Shown: positions 8,052-16,860, counted from the first letter of the stretch. The stretch is 64,000 nt of DNA from SZUA-100 sp965248135 (GCA_965248135.1 CBDFIN010000012.1:62001-126000); one strand, 5' to 3'. Numbers and translations: made by a program. The notes: generated by a model from the sequence alone, not told the origin.

Positions 8052-9388
8052 GGACAGGTGGCCGAGTGGTTGAAGGCACTGGTCTTGAAAACCAGCGTGC
8101 GTGCAAGCGTACCGTGGGTTCGAATCCCACCCTGTCCGCCATATGGCACTTGTCGCCTGAAACATCCGCTAACGCCTTGAAAGGTATGGTGGTTTTGGTG
8201 GTTCGAAAACCTGTTTTGCGGTGATAGGGTATGCGCTCGGTGAAGACCAGTTTCAGCACTGCCCTCTTGTCTTCAAATCGGTCCGAAGCCCATAGTTTCT
8301 GCGGGTTTGAGAGAAAATCAAAAGCGGTTCGAAAAACCTTTTCAAAATTTGCATGTAGATGATCAAATTTGCTGATTTTCTCGGATAACACCCGCTTTTT
8401 CGATTCCAGATCAGTGATCTTGTTTTCATAGGCGGTGATAAGCGTGGCATTGCCAGTATCAACAATTCTCTCCAGAAATTGCTCAACCTTTCTCTCAAGC
8501 TGGCTAACATCCCGTTTCATGGATGTTTGTGTTTTTTTGGCGCTCATCTCAGGTCTTCCCACATATCCTTGAACATGTGGAACGACATATAGAATAATTC
8601 CTCTGAGGGTTTCAGTGAAGTTAGAAACAGCTCAAACGCTTCCTCGACTTCTTCCTTGCGGATAGACTTGCGGAATTCATCACAGCTTTTATTAAAGCAC
8701 ATGTAATAAGGGTATTTCTGATTGCGCCCCTTTGACCAGCAAGAGGTCATAGGCTCTTCACAACAGCCACAGGTAACGAACCCGCGCAGCGGAAAATCTT
8801 CGTGCAAATCTTTTCGTGCCGGGGCCTTGGCAAGAATTTTATCCCTTTTCTGAATAGCCAAATATGTCTCATAGCTGATCAAAGGCGCATGCTTTCCTTC
8901 AATAATATCCAGCCCCCAATTCCTGTGCGAAAGGAGCCCTGCATAAAGAACGCGGGTGAGTATCTGGTCAACGGTGCGAAACGTGACAGCATTGCGATTG
9001 CTTTTGGGGAACTCCGGTTTCGATTCCAGAAATCGCTTCACTTCAACTTTGGATTCATGACGCCCGCAGGCGTAGCCTTCCAACGCCTCTGCAATGATTG
9101 AGGCGACAGGTTCATCGCGCACAAGAATATTGCCATGACCGGGTTGTTTTTCGTAAACGTAACCGACAGGTGCACTAAACACCCAGTAACCATTCATCAT
9201 CCGTGCCCGCATGCGGTTTTTGGTTTGCTCGCCGTTTTTCTCTCTATGGTGTTGAGCCACCGAAGCCAGCATGTTTTCAACAAGCAGAGAATCGGAATCT
9301 TCACCAAACTCGATTGAGGGAGATTCAAGCCTGCCCCCTGCTTTTAGAATCAGGGAACGCAATTCAAGATGAGCCTCAAGACCTCGTG
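8026..9388 (-). pseudogene. Large serine recombinase, catalytic domain lost, coding split in two
   Basis: The upstream part (about 9388 to 8544) holds a Recombinase domain (REKNGEQTKNRMRARMMNGY; later DQILTRVLYAGLLSHR) and a zinc ribbon (CGCCEEP ... MCFNKSC). The second part (8547 on) is the coiled-coil tail (LERKVEQFLERIVDTGN). They meet at ATGA: the TGA stop of the first overlaps the ATG of the second. The N-terminal resolvase domain with the catalytic Ser is cut off by the IS1380 element at 9389. The last 40 or so codons are antisense to tRNA-Ser, a layout seen when such elements integrate in a tRNA gene. Confidence 0.8.
8052..8141 (+). tRNA. tRNA-Ser (anticodon TGA)
   Basis: Acceptor strands GGACAGG and CCTGTCC pair, followed by discriminator G and an encoded CCA. 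The D-arm begins GGCCGAGTGG. The anticodon arm is CTGGT-CTTGAAA-ACCAG with TGA in the loop. A long variable arm (GCGTGC...GCAAGC) marks a type II tRNA, and the T-arm is GTGGGTTCGAATCCCAC. It reads UCA and related Ser codons. The truncated serine recombinase gene on the opposite strand runs into it, so it probably served as an integration site. Confidence 0.95.
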
Positions 9389-11029
9389 CTAACCCGAATT
9401 ATTCACCAGGCCTTTCAGGTTTCATCCGGGCGTGAAGGATTAACCGGGCTAACGGTGGGAGTTTGATTGGAACATTTAATACGCGTTTGGGGTTGTTGTT
9501 GGGGGGTAATCATCGGCTCATGCCGCGTTGATTACGGGCTCTGGGCGTTGATGCGTCCCATCAACAAGACGAGCATTGGCCGGTGCGGGTAAGCTGAAGG
9601 CAGGGCAATTTTAATCCTCGATTTCAACTGTTCAATACGCACCGCGATTTTCAGGAATGTGCGCCGGATGGTCTCGAAGGTGGCGGTTCTAAACCGCGAA
9701 CGTTTTGGGGCTGCCCCGCGCAATAATAATAACAGCCAGTAAGCACCGGTGTGCAGAAACAACCGGAACTGATTGGCTTCCCAGCGGTGGCAGGAGGTTC
9801 TGTTGGTGTAGAGTTTGTGTTCCTTGATCAGGTTTTCCATTTTTCCGCGTGCACAATAGACCTTCTCATAAAGATGCTTGGCCCGCCCTGGCAGATTGGT
9901 GACGATGAAGCGGGTATCGCTGCCCAATTTGGTTGCCTCAACACGGGCGATGACCTTGCGCTCCTTTGACCAGCTTTTGGCACCGTAACGAATTTGGAAG
10001 AAACGACGCACCTTGTCATCTTTGCTTCCCTGTTGTGCTTTCAGCACGCCCCGCCTCTTGTTCCTCAATGCCCGACGAACAGCAACATCCTCACTCCATG
10101 GATGGGAGAGCGTCTTTAGCCTGTTGTTGCCCGGCAGGCCGAAGATGTAGAAACAACCGTGTTGCTCCAGAAGATCCATGACCTCTGGTGTTCCGTAGTG
10201 CCCGTCACCGCGCACGGTGATGACAGTGCGGGGCCAGTTGTGCCGGATACGACGAATGACATGGCGTAAAATCCGGGCTGCTTCCTCGCCCGAAGGCCGT
10301 TTGCCGGGCCGCAATAAAAAGCACACCGGCTTGCCCGATGCAGCATCATAAATATGAATAGGCTGAAAGCAGTATCCTTGCGCATGGGTGTTGAACAGGC
10401 AAAGCTGCTGATCGCCATATGTGCGGTCCGTGGTATCATCAATATCCAGAACGATATGGCCGGGCACGGCGCTAAAACTGTCGCAGAACAGGTCAATCAG
10501 GGCCAACCCCATGCGGCCAAGCTCCCGCCAGGACGGCGTGTTTTCCAGCCGCGACAAGGTTGGCTGGGATGCTAACGCGCATCCACTTTCCGGCAGTCGC
10601 TCGCAGGCAATCTTCAGTGCCGGATCATGGCGCAACTCATCAAGGTCATCACAGTCTTCATAGCCGCAAGCTATTGCAAACATGCGGGTGCGGATCATGG
10701 TGGTCTGGGAATGGATGGTGCGCCCCGCATCGCGCTCGTCATGCAAGCAGGAAGCAATCATACCGGCAAAGTTCAGCTTTCGCTCGATCTCGCGCAGTAT
10801 CAACACACCGCCATCAGATGACAAAGCGCCACCATCAAACCGGGCAGATATTTCGTGCCGCCCTAAAGGTGACAAACCGGGGAGAAACAGGTTATCTTCT
10901 TGCATGGCGGGCCGGATTTTCTGCTGAGGGTGAATGATCTTGTTCAAACACCGAAATCATACGCTATTTCAACAGCTTGATCCATGCCCGCCAGCTATAT
11001 TAGGCACCCTGATGAATAATCCGGGCTAG
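9389..11029 (-). mobile_element. IS1380-family insertion sequence
   Basis: A 1641-bp element bounded by imperfect 22-bp inverted repeats: CTAACCCGAATTATTCACC at 9389 and, on the opposite strand, CTAGCCCGGATTATTCATC ending at 11029; both continue AGG. Size and single-gene layout match IS1380. It interrupts the serine recombinase gene at its left end; nothing on its right side restores the recombinase, so a deletion probably followed. No clear target duplication is visible. Confidence 0.85.
9532..10905 (-). CDS. IS1380-family transposase
   Basis: A 457-residue transposase from the ATG at 10905. A TTG 14 codons upstream is possible but would add residues not usual in the family. The N-terminus has the family hallmark FDGGALSSDGGVLILREIE. 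The DDE domain has VLDIDDTTDRTYGDQ with the first Asp, a GDGHYG motif with the second, and a late NLIKEHK segment expected to hold the Glu. The reading frame is uninterrupted, so this copy may be active. Confidence 0.9.
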   Translation of the reverse strand: MQEDNLFLPGLSPLGRHEISARFDGGALSSDGGVLILREIERKLNFAGMIASCLHDERDAGRTIHSQTTMIRTRMFAIACGYEDCDDLDELRHDPALKIACERLPESGCALASQPTLSRLENTPSWRELGRMGLALIDLFCDSFSAVPGHIVLDIDDTTDRTYGDQQLCLFNTHAQGYCFQPIHIYDAASGKPVCFLLRPGKRPSGEEAARILRHVIRRIRHNWPRTVITVRGDGHYGTPEVMDLLEQHGCFYIFGLPGNNRLKTLSHPWSEDVAVRRALRNKRRGVLKAQQGSKDDKVRRFFQIRYGAKSWSKERKVIARVEATKLGSDTRFIVTNLPGRAKHLYEKVYCARGKMENLIKEHKLYTNRTSCHRWEANQFRLFLHTGAYWLLLLLRGAAPKRSRFRTATFETIRRTFLKIAVRIEQLKSRIKIALPSAYPHRPMLVLLMGRINAQSP

Positions 11030-11570
11030 GAGTTTCCCTTATCTGCAACGGGCGGGATTAACTTGGTTCGCGGCATAACTCAGAGCATTGAATGCGAGTT
11101 GCGCCGTGCGACTGTGGACGTGATTGATGCTGACAAGCGTGTTGCAGCGCTCAATCAAGGGATTCGCAGTGCGCCTTGGATTGAAGGCTGGGGCGTTGAA
11201 GTTTTCCTTGATTTAGAGATCGTCAAGAACTCGGTTCTTACGCCAGGCATTGGTGTTCGACTTCCATCGATAACCCACCCACGCCCAAACGCCATACTAG
11301 TGGTCTGGCCGAAACGCTTGAATCCCTTTTCAGCACGTTCTTTTTCAAGCGTTTTGGCCACAAAGACCACTAGCAACTTATTGAATTCTAGTGGTTCTTA
11401 TGATTCCAACATTTGCCATAAGTACGAGCCGCTGGCGGATGCAAATGTTGGTATAGAACCACTAGTTTAGCTGGCAACGCGACGTGGCCTGCGATTGCCA
11501 ATTCAATTAGTGCCATCACACTTTCGGCAGGGGCAAGTCGCACCCGATCTCATTCTGTTGTAATGACCTT
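11030..11570. other. Non-genic stretch with gene debris and a palindromic element
   Basis: A plus-strand frame is open from 11063 into the hairpin element at 11296 and beyond; its first 75 codons (including RVAALNQGIRSAPWIEGWG) look protein-like but I recognise no family. It is probably a gene fragment whose end was replaced by the repeat. From 11466 to 11570 I see nothing beyond the 8-bp target duplicate of the IS66 element. Confidence 0.4.
11296..11465. repeat. Two-hairpin palindromic element, site A
   Basis: Two head-to-tail palindromes separated by CAACTTATTGAATT (11374-11387). Unit 1 (11297-11373) begins CTAGTGGTCT and ends AGACCACTAG, with inner arms GAAACGCTTGAA and TTCAAGCGTTTT around a small loop. 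Unit 2 (11388-11464) begins CTAGTGGTTCT and ends AGAACCACTAG, with inner arms CCAACATTTGC and GCAAATGTTGG. The same architecture with a near-identical spacer occurs at 19256-19424. Confidence 0.8.
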
Positions 11571-12955
11571 GTAATTACTCACCCCCTTGCCAAACCCGTG
11601 CTGTTCTGAATCTATGGGGGAATGAATCGGGATGATTTGGCACGGTTGAGCAAGGCAGAGCTGGTTGAAGCGTATTTGGCGCTTCAAGCAAAGTTGCAAG
11701 GGCCGGCGAAGACTTCACGGACATCATCAAAGCCACCTTCAACAGACAGGAAAGCCCGCCGCGAACATGCCAAACCGGGCGGTGCAAAGCCCGGACATGA
11801 AGGCCATAGTCGTGCGTTATATGAGAACCCGGACGAGACTGTCGATCACCGGCCTGATGTTTGCCCTAAGTGTCATGGGCATCTGGATGCTGATCTGGCG
11901 GGTGATGTGATTGGCGAATATGATGAGATCGAAGTACCGCCGATCAAACCATTTGTGCGGCGTCTACGGCGGTTGTGCGTGTGTTGCCCGCACTGTTCAT
12001 CGAAGGTGAAAGCCCCATTGCCGAAAGCCGCACAAGGTTCTCCCTTTGGCCTCCGGCTGCATGCTTTGACACTTTATCTGAAGACCTTTCAGGCCATCTC
12101 ATTTGCGCGATTGGAAGGCATGTTGAGCGATCTGTTCGGTGTCAAAATCAGCCAGGGTGCGCTGGCGAACATGCTGAAGCGCTCGCATGTGCCGTTTGCA
12201 GGCAGGAAAGCTGCCATCATCAAGGACCTACGTCGTGCTGATGTGGTCGCCTCCGATGAAACCGGCATTCGCATTGAGGGCCTCAACGGATATCATTGGG
12301 TATTCATGAGCAGTGCGGCAATTGTTCATGAGGCGCAGCTTTCCCGGGCAGCGCAGGTAGTGCGTGATGTGATGGGCGATTACCGGCCAAAGCTCTGGTT
12401 GTCGGACGGGTATTCGGCTCAGCAAAACCACGGCCACCATCATCAGACCTGCCTTGCTCATCTGGCGCGAGATATCGCTTATGCGGTTGAGGTAAGCGAC
12501 GACATGGTTCCGTTTCGCCTCAAGCTGTGGCTGGACAAGGTGTTCACACTGGCGCGCACCATCACCGACTTTGCTGCCAGCACGCTGAAAGCCAAAAAGC
12601 GCGCATTGGAGAACACACTTGCCGACATTCTGGCCACCAGTCCCGAATGCCAAATCGCCGAAACAGTACGCGCCAAGCTGGCCAGAGCCAGCCCGCGACT
12701 GCTGACCTTTCTTGATTATCCAGCCGAAGTTGAAGTAACCAACAATGCATGTGAGCGGGCGCTACGACCGGCCGTTATTCAGCGCAAAGTCACCAACGGC
12801 TTCCGCTCAATGTGGGCAGCACAAGGCGATTGCGCCGTCAGAACCGTGGTCGACACCGGCAAACTCTCCGGAAAATCCCAGTTTCAGACAATCTTGACAA
12901 CAATATCCTGAAATCAGGGCGAAAAATGCCCGAATATTGGGGGGTGAGTAATTAC
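11571..12955 (+). mobile_element. IS66-family insertion sequence with intact 8-bp target duplication
   Basis: A 1385-bp element with near-perfect inverted repeats: GTAATTACTCACCCCC at the left and its complement GGGGGTGAGTAATTAC at the right. It is flanked on both sides by ATGACCTT (11563-11570 and 12956-12963). An 8-bp duplication is what IS66 elements make. Only a TnpC-type transposase is encoded, with no TnpA or TnpB, as in the single-gene IS66 subgroup. Confidence 0.9.
11622..12911 (+). CDS. IS66-family transposase (TnpC type)
   Basis: A 429-residue protein. The N-terminus is a leucine-rich helix followed by a basic SSKPPSTDRKARREHAKPGG stretch. A CxxC..CCxxC zinc finger (CPKCHGH; CVCCPHC) follows at about residues 80-120. 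The DDE domain has VVASDETGIRIEG, WLSDGYSAQQNH and a late TNNACERALRP with the Glu, all typical of IS66. The frame is complete and the target duplication intact, so the copy is recent and may be active. A diverged 3' fragment of a related element is at 16861. Confidence 0.9.
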   Translation: MNRDDLARLSKAELVEAYLALQAKLQGPAKTSRTSSKPPSTDRKARREHAKPGGAKPGHEGHSRALYENPDETVDHRPDVCPKCHGHLDADLAGDVIGEYDEIEVPPIKPFVRRLRRLCVCCPHCSSKVKAPLPKAAQGSPFGLRLHALTLYLKTFQAISFARLEGMLSDLFGVKISQGALANMLKRSHVPFAGRKAAIIKDLRRADVVASDETGIRIEGLNGYHWVFMSSAAIVHEAQLSRAAQVVRDVMGDYRPKLWLSDGYSAQQNHGHHHQTCLAHLARDIAYAVEVSDDMVPFRLKLWLDKVFTLARTITDFAASTLKAKKRALENTLADILATSPECQIAETVRAKLARASPRLLTFLDYPAEVEVTNNACERALRPAVIQRKVTNGFRSMWAAQGDCAVRTVVDTGKLSGKSQFQTILTTIS

Positions 12956-13060
12956 ATGACCTTTGGTCCAGCCGATGAAAGCAAAACGGGTTTGTCCGGT
13001 TCTGCAGCCGATGCCTTTCTGGCAGCTCAAATAGGCTCAGAAATTCGTTCTGCTCGCTGA
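12956..13060 (+). pseudogene. Possible N-terminal stub of an XRE-type regulator
   Basis: A 34-codon frame starting in the IS66 target duplicate. Its end (AADAFLAAQIGSEIRSAR) resembles the segment just before the helix-turn-helix of XRE-family regulators, where it usually continues as RKA-GLT. A TGA cuts it there and no helix-turn-helix follows. The similarity is short and from memory; it could be chance. Confidence 0.25.
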
Positions 13061-13078
13061 ATGTAATCAATACGGAGG

Positions 13079-13270
13079 ATGAAATTTATGCAAAGATCAA
13101 AATATTGGTACTTTCCAACACCCGACGAAGATATTGTCTTACGGTGTGAATTTAATGCTGCGGATGGTCAATACAACAAGAACTGCAAAAAAATCAAAAT
13201 ATCTGCGGTTCATCAAAGGGTCGCTGTAGAGATGACACGGTTCTCGAATGCAATCACAAAATATGTGTGA
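13079..13270 (+). CDS. Small hypothetical protein
   Basis: A 63-residue frame with a GGAGG sequence a few bases upstream of the ATG. Composition is mixed and soluble, with no motif I know. It lies between the IS66 element and a lytic transglycosylase gene. It may be a real small gene, perhaps cargo of the mobile region, or chance. Confidence 0.3.
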   Translation: MKFMQRSKYWYFPTPDEDIVLRCEFNAADGQYNKNCKKIKISAVHQRVAVEMTRFSNAITKYV

Positions 13271-13507
13271 GTTTCATTTGATTTCAAGGTGGGCGCGGTA
13301 CCAAATTGGAATTTTGGATACCGCTTGCTTATGAAATTGGTTTCTTGGTTTCTCGACCTAAATTTCGCTGATCGACTTTTTCATCGAAATCGTCTCCCAG
13401 CCATCCTTCATTCCAACATGGCTTTGCCCATCGCAAAGAAAATACCGTCGACCGGTGAAGCCCAAGCTTTCGGTTTTTACAAGCCGAAAACAAAAAATCG
13501 GACAAAG
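13271..13507. other. Spacer with no recognised content
   Basis: About 240 bases between the small hypothetical gene and the 3' end of the transglycosylase gene. I see no gene or clear repeat. Confidence 0.4.
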
Positions 13508-14317
13508 CTATCGAATGGCGTTGGCCATTTTGGCGATGGTTTTTTGATAAACGCCAGCTCTGTTCCACTGTTTGAGGACATTATAATTCGCTGTGCCCGG
13601 GTCCCACTTGCCACCACGTTTCCAGCCGTGGGCGCGCAGGAAATTTGCCGTTGAGGCCAAGACATCAGGTTTACTGCGGATGAGATCGCGCCGGCCATTG
13701 CCATCGCCATCGACGGCAAATTTGATAAAGCTGGTAGCCAGAAACTGGGTCTGGCCAATTTCACCAAAGGGGCCGCCCTTCATTTTAGATGCCGGAATAT
13801 CGCCGCGCTGGATTATTTTGAGTGCTGCAGTCAGTTCGTTGGTGAAAAACGGACCACGTCTGCAATCAAAGGCCAGTGTCGCTAGCGAACGGACAATGGA
13901 GGAGTTGCCGGAAAAGCCACCGAAGTTAGTCTCCAGGCCCCAAATCGACACGATGACCTCCTTGGCCACGCCATATCTTTTTTCGACCCGAGCCAGGAGT
14001 TTGCGATGGGTTTTTAGTTTCCCTTTCGCCCTTTTGACGATGCCGGCAGCCCGAACCTTGTAAAATTTGGCAAAACTCATTTTGAAAGATTTCTGATTGC
14101 GGTCAATTCGAATTATTTTCTTGTCGTATGACACGCCTTTAAGGCCGGCATTCAAGGTTTTCTTGTTGATACCGACAGATGAGGCATATCGTTTGTATTC
14201 ATTTAGCCACTTGCCAAACCCGGCACCCGAGTTGCCGCAGCTTAGCGCAAAGGCCTGACTTGAAAACAAAACAATTGACAGAAACAGTGCCAATAGAGGT
14301 GGCGTCTTGAAGTTCAT
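13508..14317 (-). CDS. Lytic murein transglycosylase (MltB-like)
   Basis: A 269-residue exported protein. The ATG at 14317 has a GGGAG site upstream and opens a signal peptide (about residues 1-23, ending SSQAFA); longer upstream starts would bury it. The SLT_2-type domain shows VIVSIWGLETNFGGF with the catalytic Glu, then GEIGQTQFLATSFIKFAVDG and a C-terminal ANFLRAHGW motif, all typical of MltB/SltB enzymes. It cleaves peptidoglycan in the periplasm to 1,6-anhydro products. It lies in the mobile region yet looks intact. Confidence 0.88.
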   Translation of the reverse strand: MNFKTPPLLALFLSIVLFSSQAFALSCGNSGAGFGKWLNEYKRYASSVGINKKTLNAGLKGVSYDKKIIRIDRNQKSFKMSFAKFYKVRAAGIVKRAKGKLKTHRKLLARVEKRYGVAKEVIVSIWGLETNFGGFSGNSSIVRSLATLAFDCRRGPFFTNELTAALKIIQRGDIPASKMKGGPFGEIGQTQFLATSFIKFAVDGDGNGRRDLIRSKPDVLASTANFLRAHGWKRGGKWDPGTANYNVLKQWNRAGVYQKTIAKMANAIR

Positions 14318-14459
14318 TGAATTTTCTCCCGCACACATTCTGCCGTGAAGCAGAATCAAATTGTCCCCAACTATAGTTTTTTGCCCGATACTGCCAAAGC
14401 AAGCAACAGGCAATTGGACACCAGCGGTGTTAAATACGCAAAGATGATCAAATAGTGCC

Positions 14460-14664
14460 CACGGCAATCGCTTGAAAGCGATTTGCACGTATTTTGTTAG
14501 TTTGCTCCGCTGCGGGCGGTTCTTTGCGGCGCTTTTTGCGCCTCAATCACCGTCCTCACATGAGCAATGCTCAAGGCTGACCCGAATTCCCGAGATTTTT
14601 CTTTGAAAAAATCCCTCCATCCGGGCGCCATGCGGATAAACTTTCTTTCAAGCGATCGCCGTGA
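14460..14664. repeat. 205-bp MITE, copy 2, with 9-bp target duplication
   Basis: Same length, ends and interior as the copy at 6023-6227, with scattered substitutions. Flanked by aatagtgcc (14451-14459) and aatagtacc (14665-14673), a 9-bp direct repeat with one mismatch. It lies between the transglycosylase and YeeE/YedE genes and does not interrupt either. Confidence 0.88.
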
Positions 14665-14743
14665 AATAGTACCATCTGAATCTCGCCGCGCCGGCCAGCT
14701 AGCCGTTCAGGCACACGCCGAAACTGGCCAATATCAAAGGCCG

Positions 14744-15844
14744 TTAATGATTGGAAGCTATGGCGCCGCCGACGGGTCCAAACACAAGAGCATTGGTGTC
14801 CTTGGCGGCTTTGCGGTCAAGCACTACGCCTGTCAATCCGGCAGACAGCCACATTGACGTCAAGGCCACCAGAGCCGTCAAGGAGAATACCGAACCGCCT
14901 GTCAGTCCTGCCCCAACTGCGCAGCCGCCAGCCAACATACCACCAAATCCCATCATTGATGCGCCGGCGATATAACGTCTGGTGCCGGTTTCAAGGTTAA
15001 AGCACTGAAATTCAAATGTACCGGAAACGATGGAGGCAACAAAAGAGCCGAAAAACACTCCCGGCACCAATCCTATGCCGAAGCTCAGCGGTAGACTGGG
15101 CTCATTGACCAGCGCCATCAGCGTGTCAGCTGAGGGGCCGGTAAAAGTGATACTTTGCACCGCAATCGGGTCGAAGGAGAGGGCGGAAAGCTGGGCGGTA
15201 AACAGCCAACCGGCTGCAATGGTCAGGCCAACGACTGCCGCGGCTGCCGGTCTGAATATGCCGCTGCATGAGAATTTGACCAATGCCACAGCAAGCAACA
15301 GTATTATCAAGCCGGCAACAATGCCCGAATAAGCGGGTAGATAGTGGCCAAGGTCGCGCCCGGCCGGGCCAATCAGCCACAATGATGACAGCTGTTCACG
15401 CAACGGCGACAAAATACCCTTGTAACTGGACTGGGCAACCACGGTTAACAGCAATCCCGTCAAAAGTGACCTCAAATTACCCGTCGCAGAGAGCACCAAT
15501 ATGCGGCTGGCACATCCGCGGGCAAAAATCATGCCGGCACCAAACAGCGCACCGCCGATGATTGCACCGGAAAGCGAGCCCGTTGTTGCCAATTGCCTGA
15601 TATTGTCGACCGGTAAATATCCAAAAGTAATTAGCAGTTGCACCGAAAGCAGCGCCGAACCAAAAGCAACTAGCCAGACGGCAAAGCGACCACCTGGTTT
15701 GCCACCCCAAAATTCTATCGTCGCAGCGCGCAGACAAAATCGAGATCGCTGGGCGAAGAAGCCGAAAACAAAACCAATTAACGCCGCACCGGCGGCAGCT
15801 TTTGCACCATCCGTCAGCAAATCAGTAGTGAAGATCTGTTCCAT
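14744..15844 (-). CDS. YeeE/YedE-family sulfur-compound transporter
   Basis: A 366-residue integral membrane protein with about nine hydrophobic segments. It carries two copies of the family motif around a conserved Cys: GAGMIFARGCASRILV (first half) and GGMLAGGCAVGAGLTGG (second half), plus QRSRFCLRAA near the N-terminus. In characterised relatives such as TsuA these Cys residues line a thiosulfate pathway. It is divergent from a rhodanese-containing gene, which supports a sulfur role. The exact substrate is not certain. Confidence 0.88.
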   Translation of the reverse strand: MEQIFTTDLLTDGAKAAAGAALIGFVFGFFAQRSRFCLRAATIEFWGGKPGGRFAVWLVAFGSALLSVQLLITFGYLPVDNIRQLATTGSLSGAIIGGALFGAGMIFARGCASRILVLSATGNLRSLLTGLLLTVVAQSSYKGILSPLREQLSSLWLIGPAGRDLGHYLPAYSGIVAGLIILLLAVALVKFSCSGIFRPAAAAVVGLTIAAGWLFTAQLSALSFDPIAVQSITFTGPSADTLMALVNEPSLPLSFGIGLVPGVFFGSFVASIVSGTFEFQCFNLETGTRRYIAGASMMGFGGMLAGGCAVGAGLTGGSVFSLTALVALTSMWLSAGLTGVVLDRKAAKDTNALVFGPVGGAIASNH

Positions 15845-16139
15845 TTACCTAATCCAATTGGTAACAAATCATCAAATACGATATTTTGAATGTGTTGTAA
15901 TTGACCAGCATCAATTCGATGTTAAGTGATGGTACTTTTTTTGATTTTCTGATTGCTGCAAAACCGGGCTGGAGATCAATTTCAAGCCACGACGGTACGG
16001 ATTTCTTCAATAGACGAAATTAAAGGTAACTTTTTCCTCACCTGATCAATTTCACGCAAGCTGATAGCTTTTGCCGAGCCTGCGCGGTTCCTATCTTGGG
16101 TATTAGAAAATGCACACAAGCATGTGATTGGATCAGGAT
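15845..16139. other. Divergent promoter region between transporter and rhodanese-HigA gene
   Basis: About 295 AT-rich bases that should hold both promoters. The sequence taatCCAATTGGtaa (near 15851-15865) is a short palindrome just upstream of the transporter start and could be an operator. No gene is visible. Confidence 0.4.
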
Positions 16140-16832
16140 ATGAATATTCAGGTAAAACCGGCCGTAATATCTGTCGATGCCGCAGTGGTTCACGCCTGGT
16201 TGAAGGCGGATCAGGCCGTATTGGTCGATGTGCGTGAAACATCGGAATTCGAGCAAGAACATATTCCAGGTGCTTTGCTGCAACCGATGTCGGTGTTCGA
16301 TCCGGAATTGTTCCCCACGGTTCCCGGCAAGAAAGTGGTGCTGCATTGTGCCGTTGGCAAGCGTTCACAGGCCGCCGGCAAAATGTTGCTGCAACAGGGC
16401 CATGTCGACGTTATCCATATGAGCGGTGGCATCAATTCCTGGAAAGAACAGGGCTTCGAAACCGAAGTCGAGTTCTTGCCACCGATGCCGGAAGAGGCGA
16501 TTGATGAGGCCGTTGAGATTGCCGCGAATGGCAACTCCAGAACTGGCAATTCGGTCAAACCCGGCCAGGTGCTGGTCGAAGAGTTTATGCAGCCCCATCA
16601 AATCAGTGCAAGTGAACTTTCTTTAGCAGTCGGCATCGATCCTGCCATCATAGATGCTATCATCACTGGCGATGCGGCAATTACGGCAGCCTATTCATTG
16701 CGCCTTGCCCGCTATTTCTGCACCGATGATGATTTCTGGCTGCATCTCCAGTTACGGACCGATCTCGAAGAGGCGACCCAGGCCATTGGCCATACCGTTT
16801 TCAACAATATACAGCCACGGCTTTGTGCCTGA
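16140..16832 (+). CDS. Rhodanese domain fused to a HigA-type helix-turn-helix
   Basis: A 230-residue two-domain protein. Residues 5-110 are a single rhodanese domain with VLVDVRETSEFEQEHIPGA and an active-site loop HCAVGKRSQAA; the Cys is the persulfide carrier. Residues about 140-225 (KPGQVLVEEFMQPHQIS, then SLRLARYFCTDDDFWLHLQ) match the HigA antitoxin/XRE family, ending QLRTDLEEA as HigA proteins do. No HigB toxin gene is adjacent. It is divergent from a YeeE/YedE transporter, so I infer a sulfur-responsive regulator. The ATG at 16140 is chosen; an in-frame TTG lies at 16128. Confidence 0.8.
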   Translation: MNIQVKPAVISVDAAVVHAWLKADQAVLVDVRETSEFEQEHIPGALLQPMSVFDPELFPTVPGKKVVLHCAVGKRSQAAGKMLLQQGHVDVIHMSGGINSWKEQGFETEVEFLPPMPEEAIDEAVEIAANGNSRTGNSVKPGQVLVEEFMQPHQISASELSLAVGIDPAIIDAIITGDAAITAAYSLRLARYFCTDDDFWLHLQLRTDLEEATQAIGHTVFNNIQPRLCA

Positions 16833-16860
16833 TTATCCAGCGTTTGATCACTGGAAATCA

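Noticed and set aside
8026..8160. Protein-like tail GFEPTVRLHARWFSRP at the end of the recombinase frame
   Set aside because: It is the antisense translation of tRNA-Ser, a well-known source of spurious conserved peptides, so it is not evidence of a domain.
11296..11465. CRISPR repeats or simple terminators for the paired hairpins
   Set aside because: Only two units per site, inner arms differ in sequence, no cas genes, no T-runs, and the same structure occurs inside an IS.
16128..16832. A HigBA toxin-antitoxin module
   Set aside because: The HigA-type domain is fused to a rhodanese and no HigB-like gene lies on either side.
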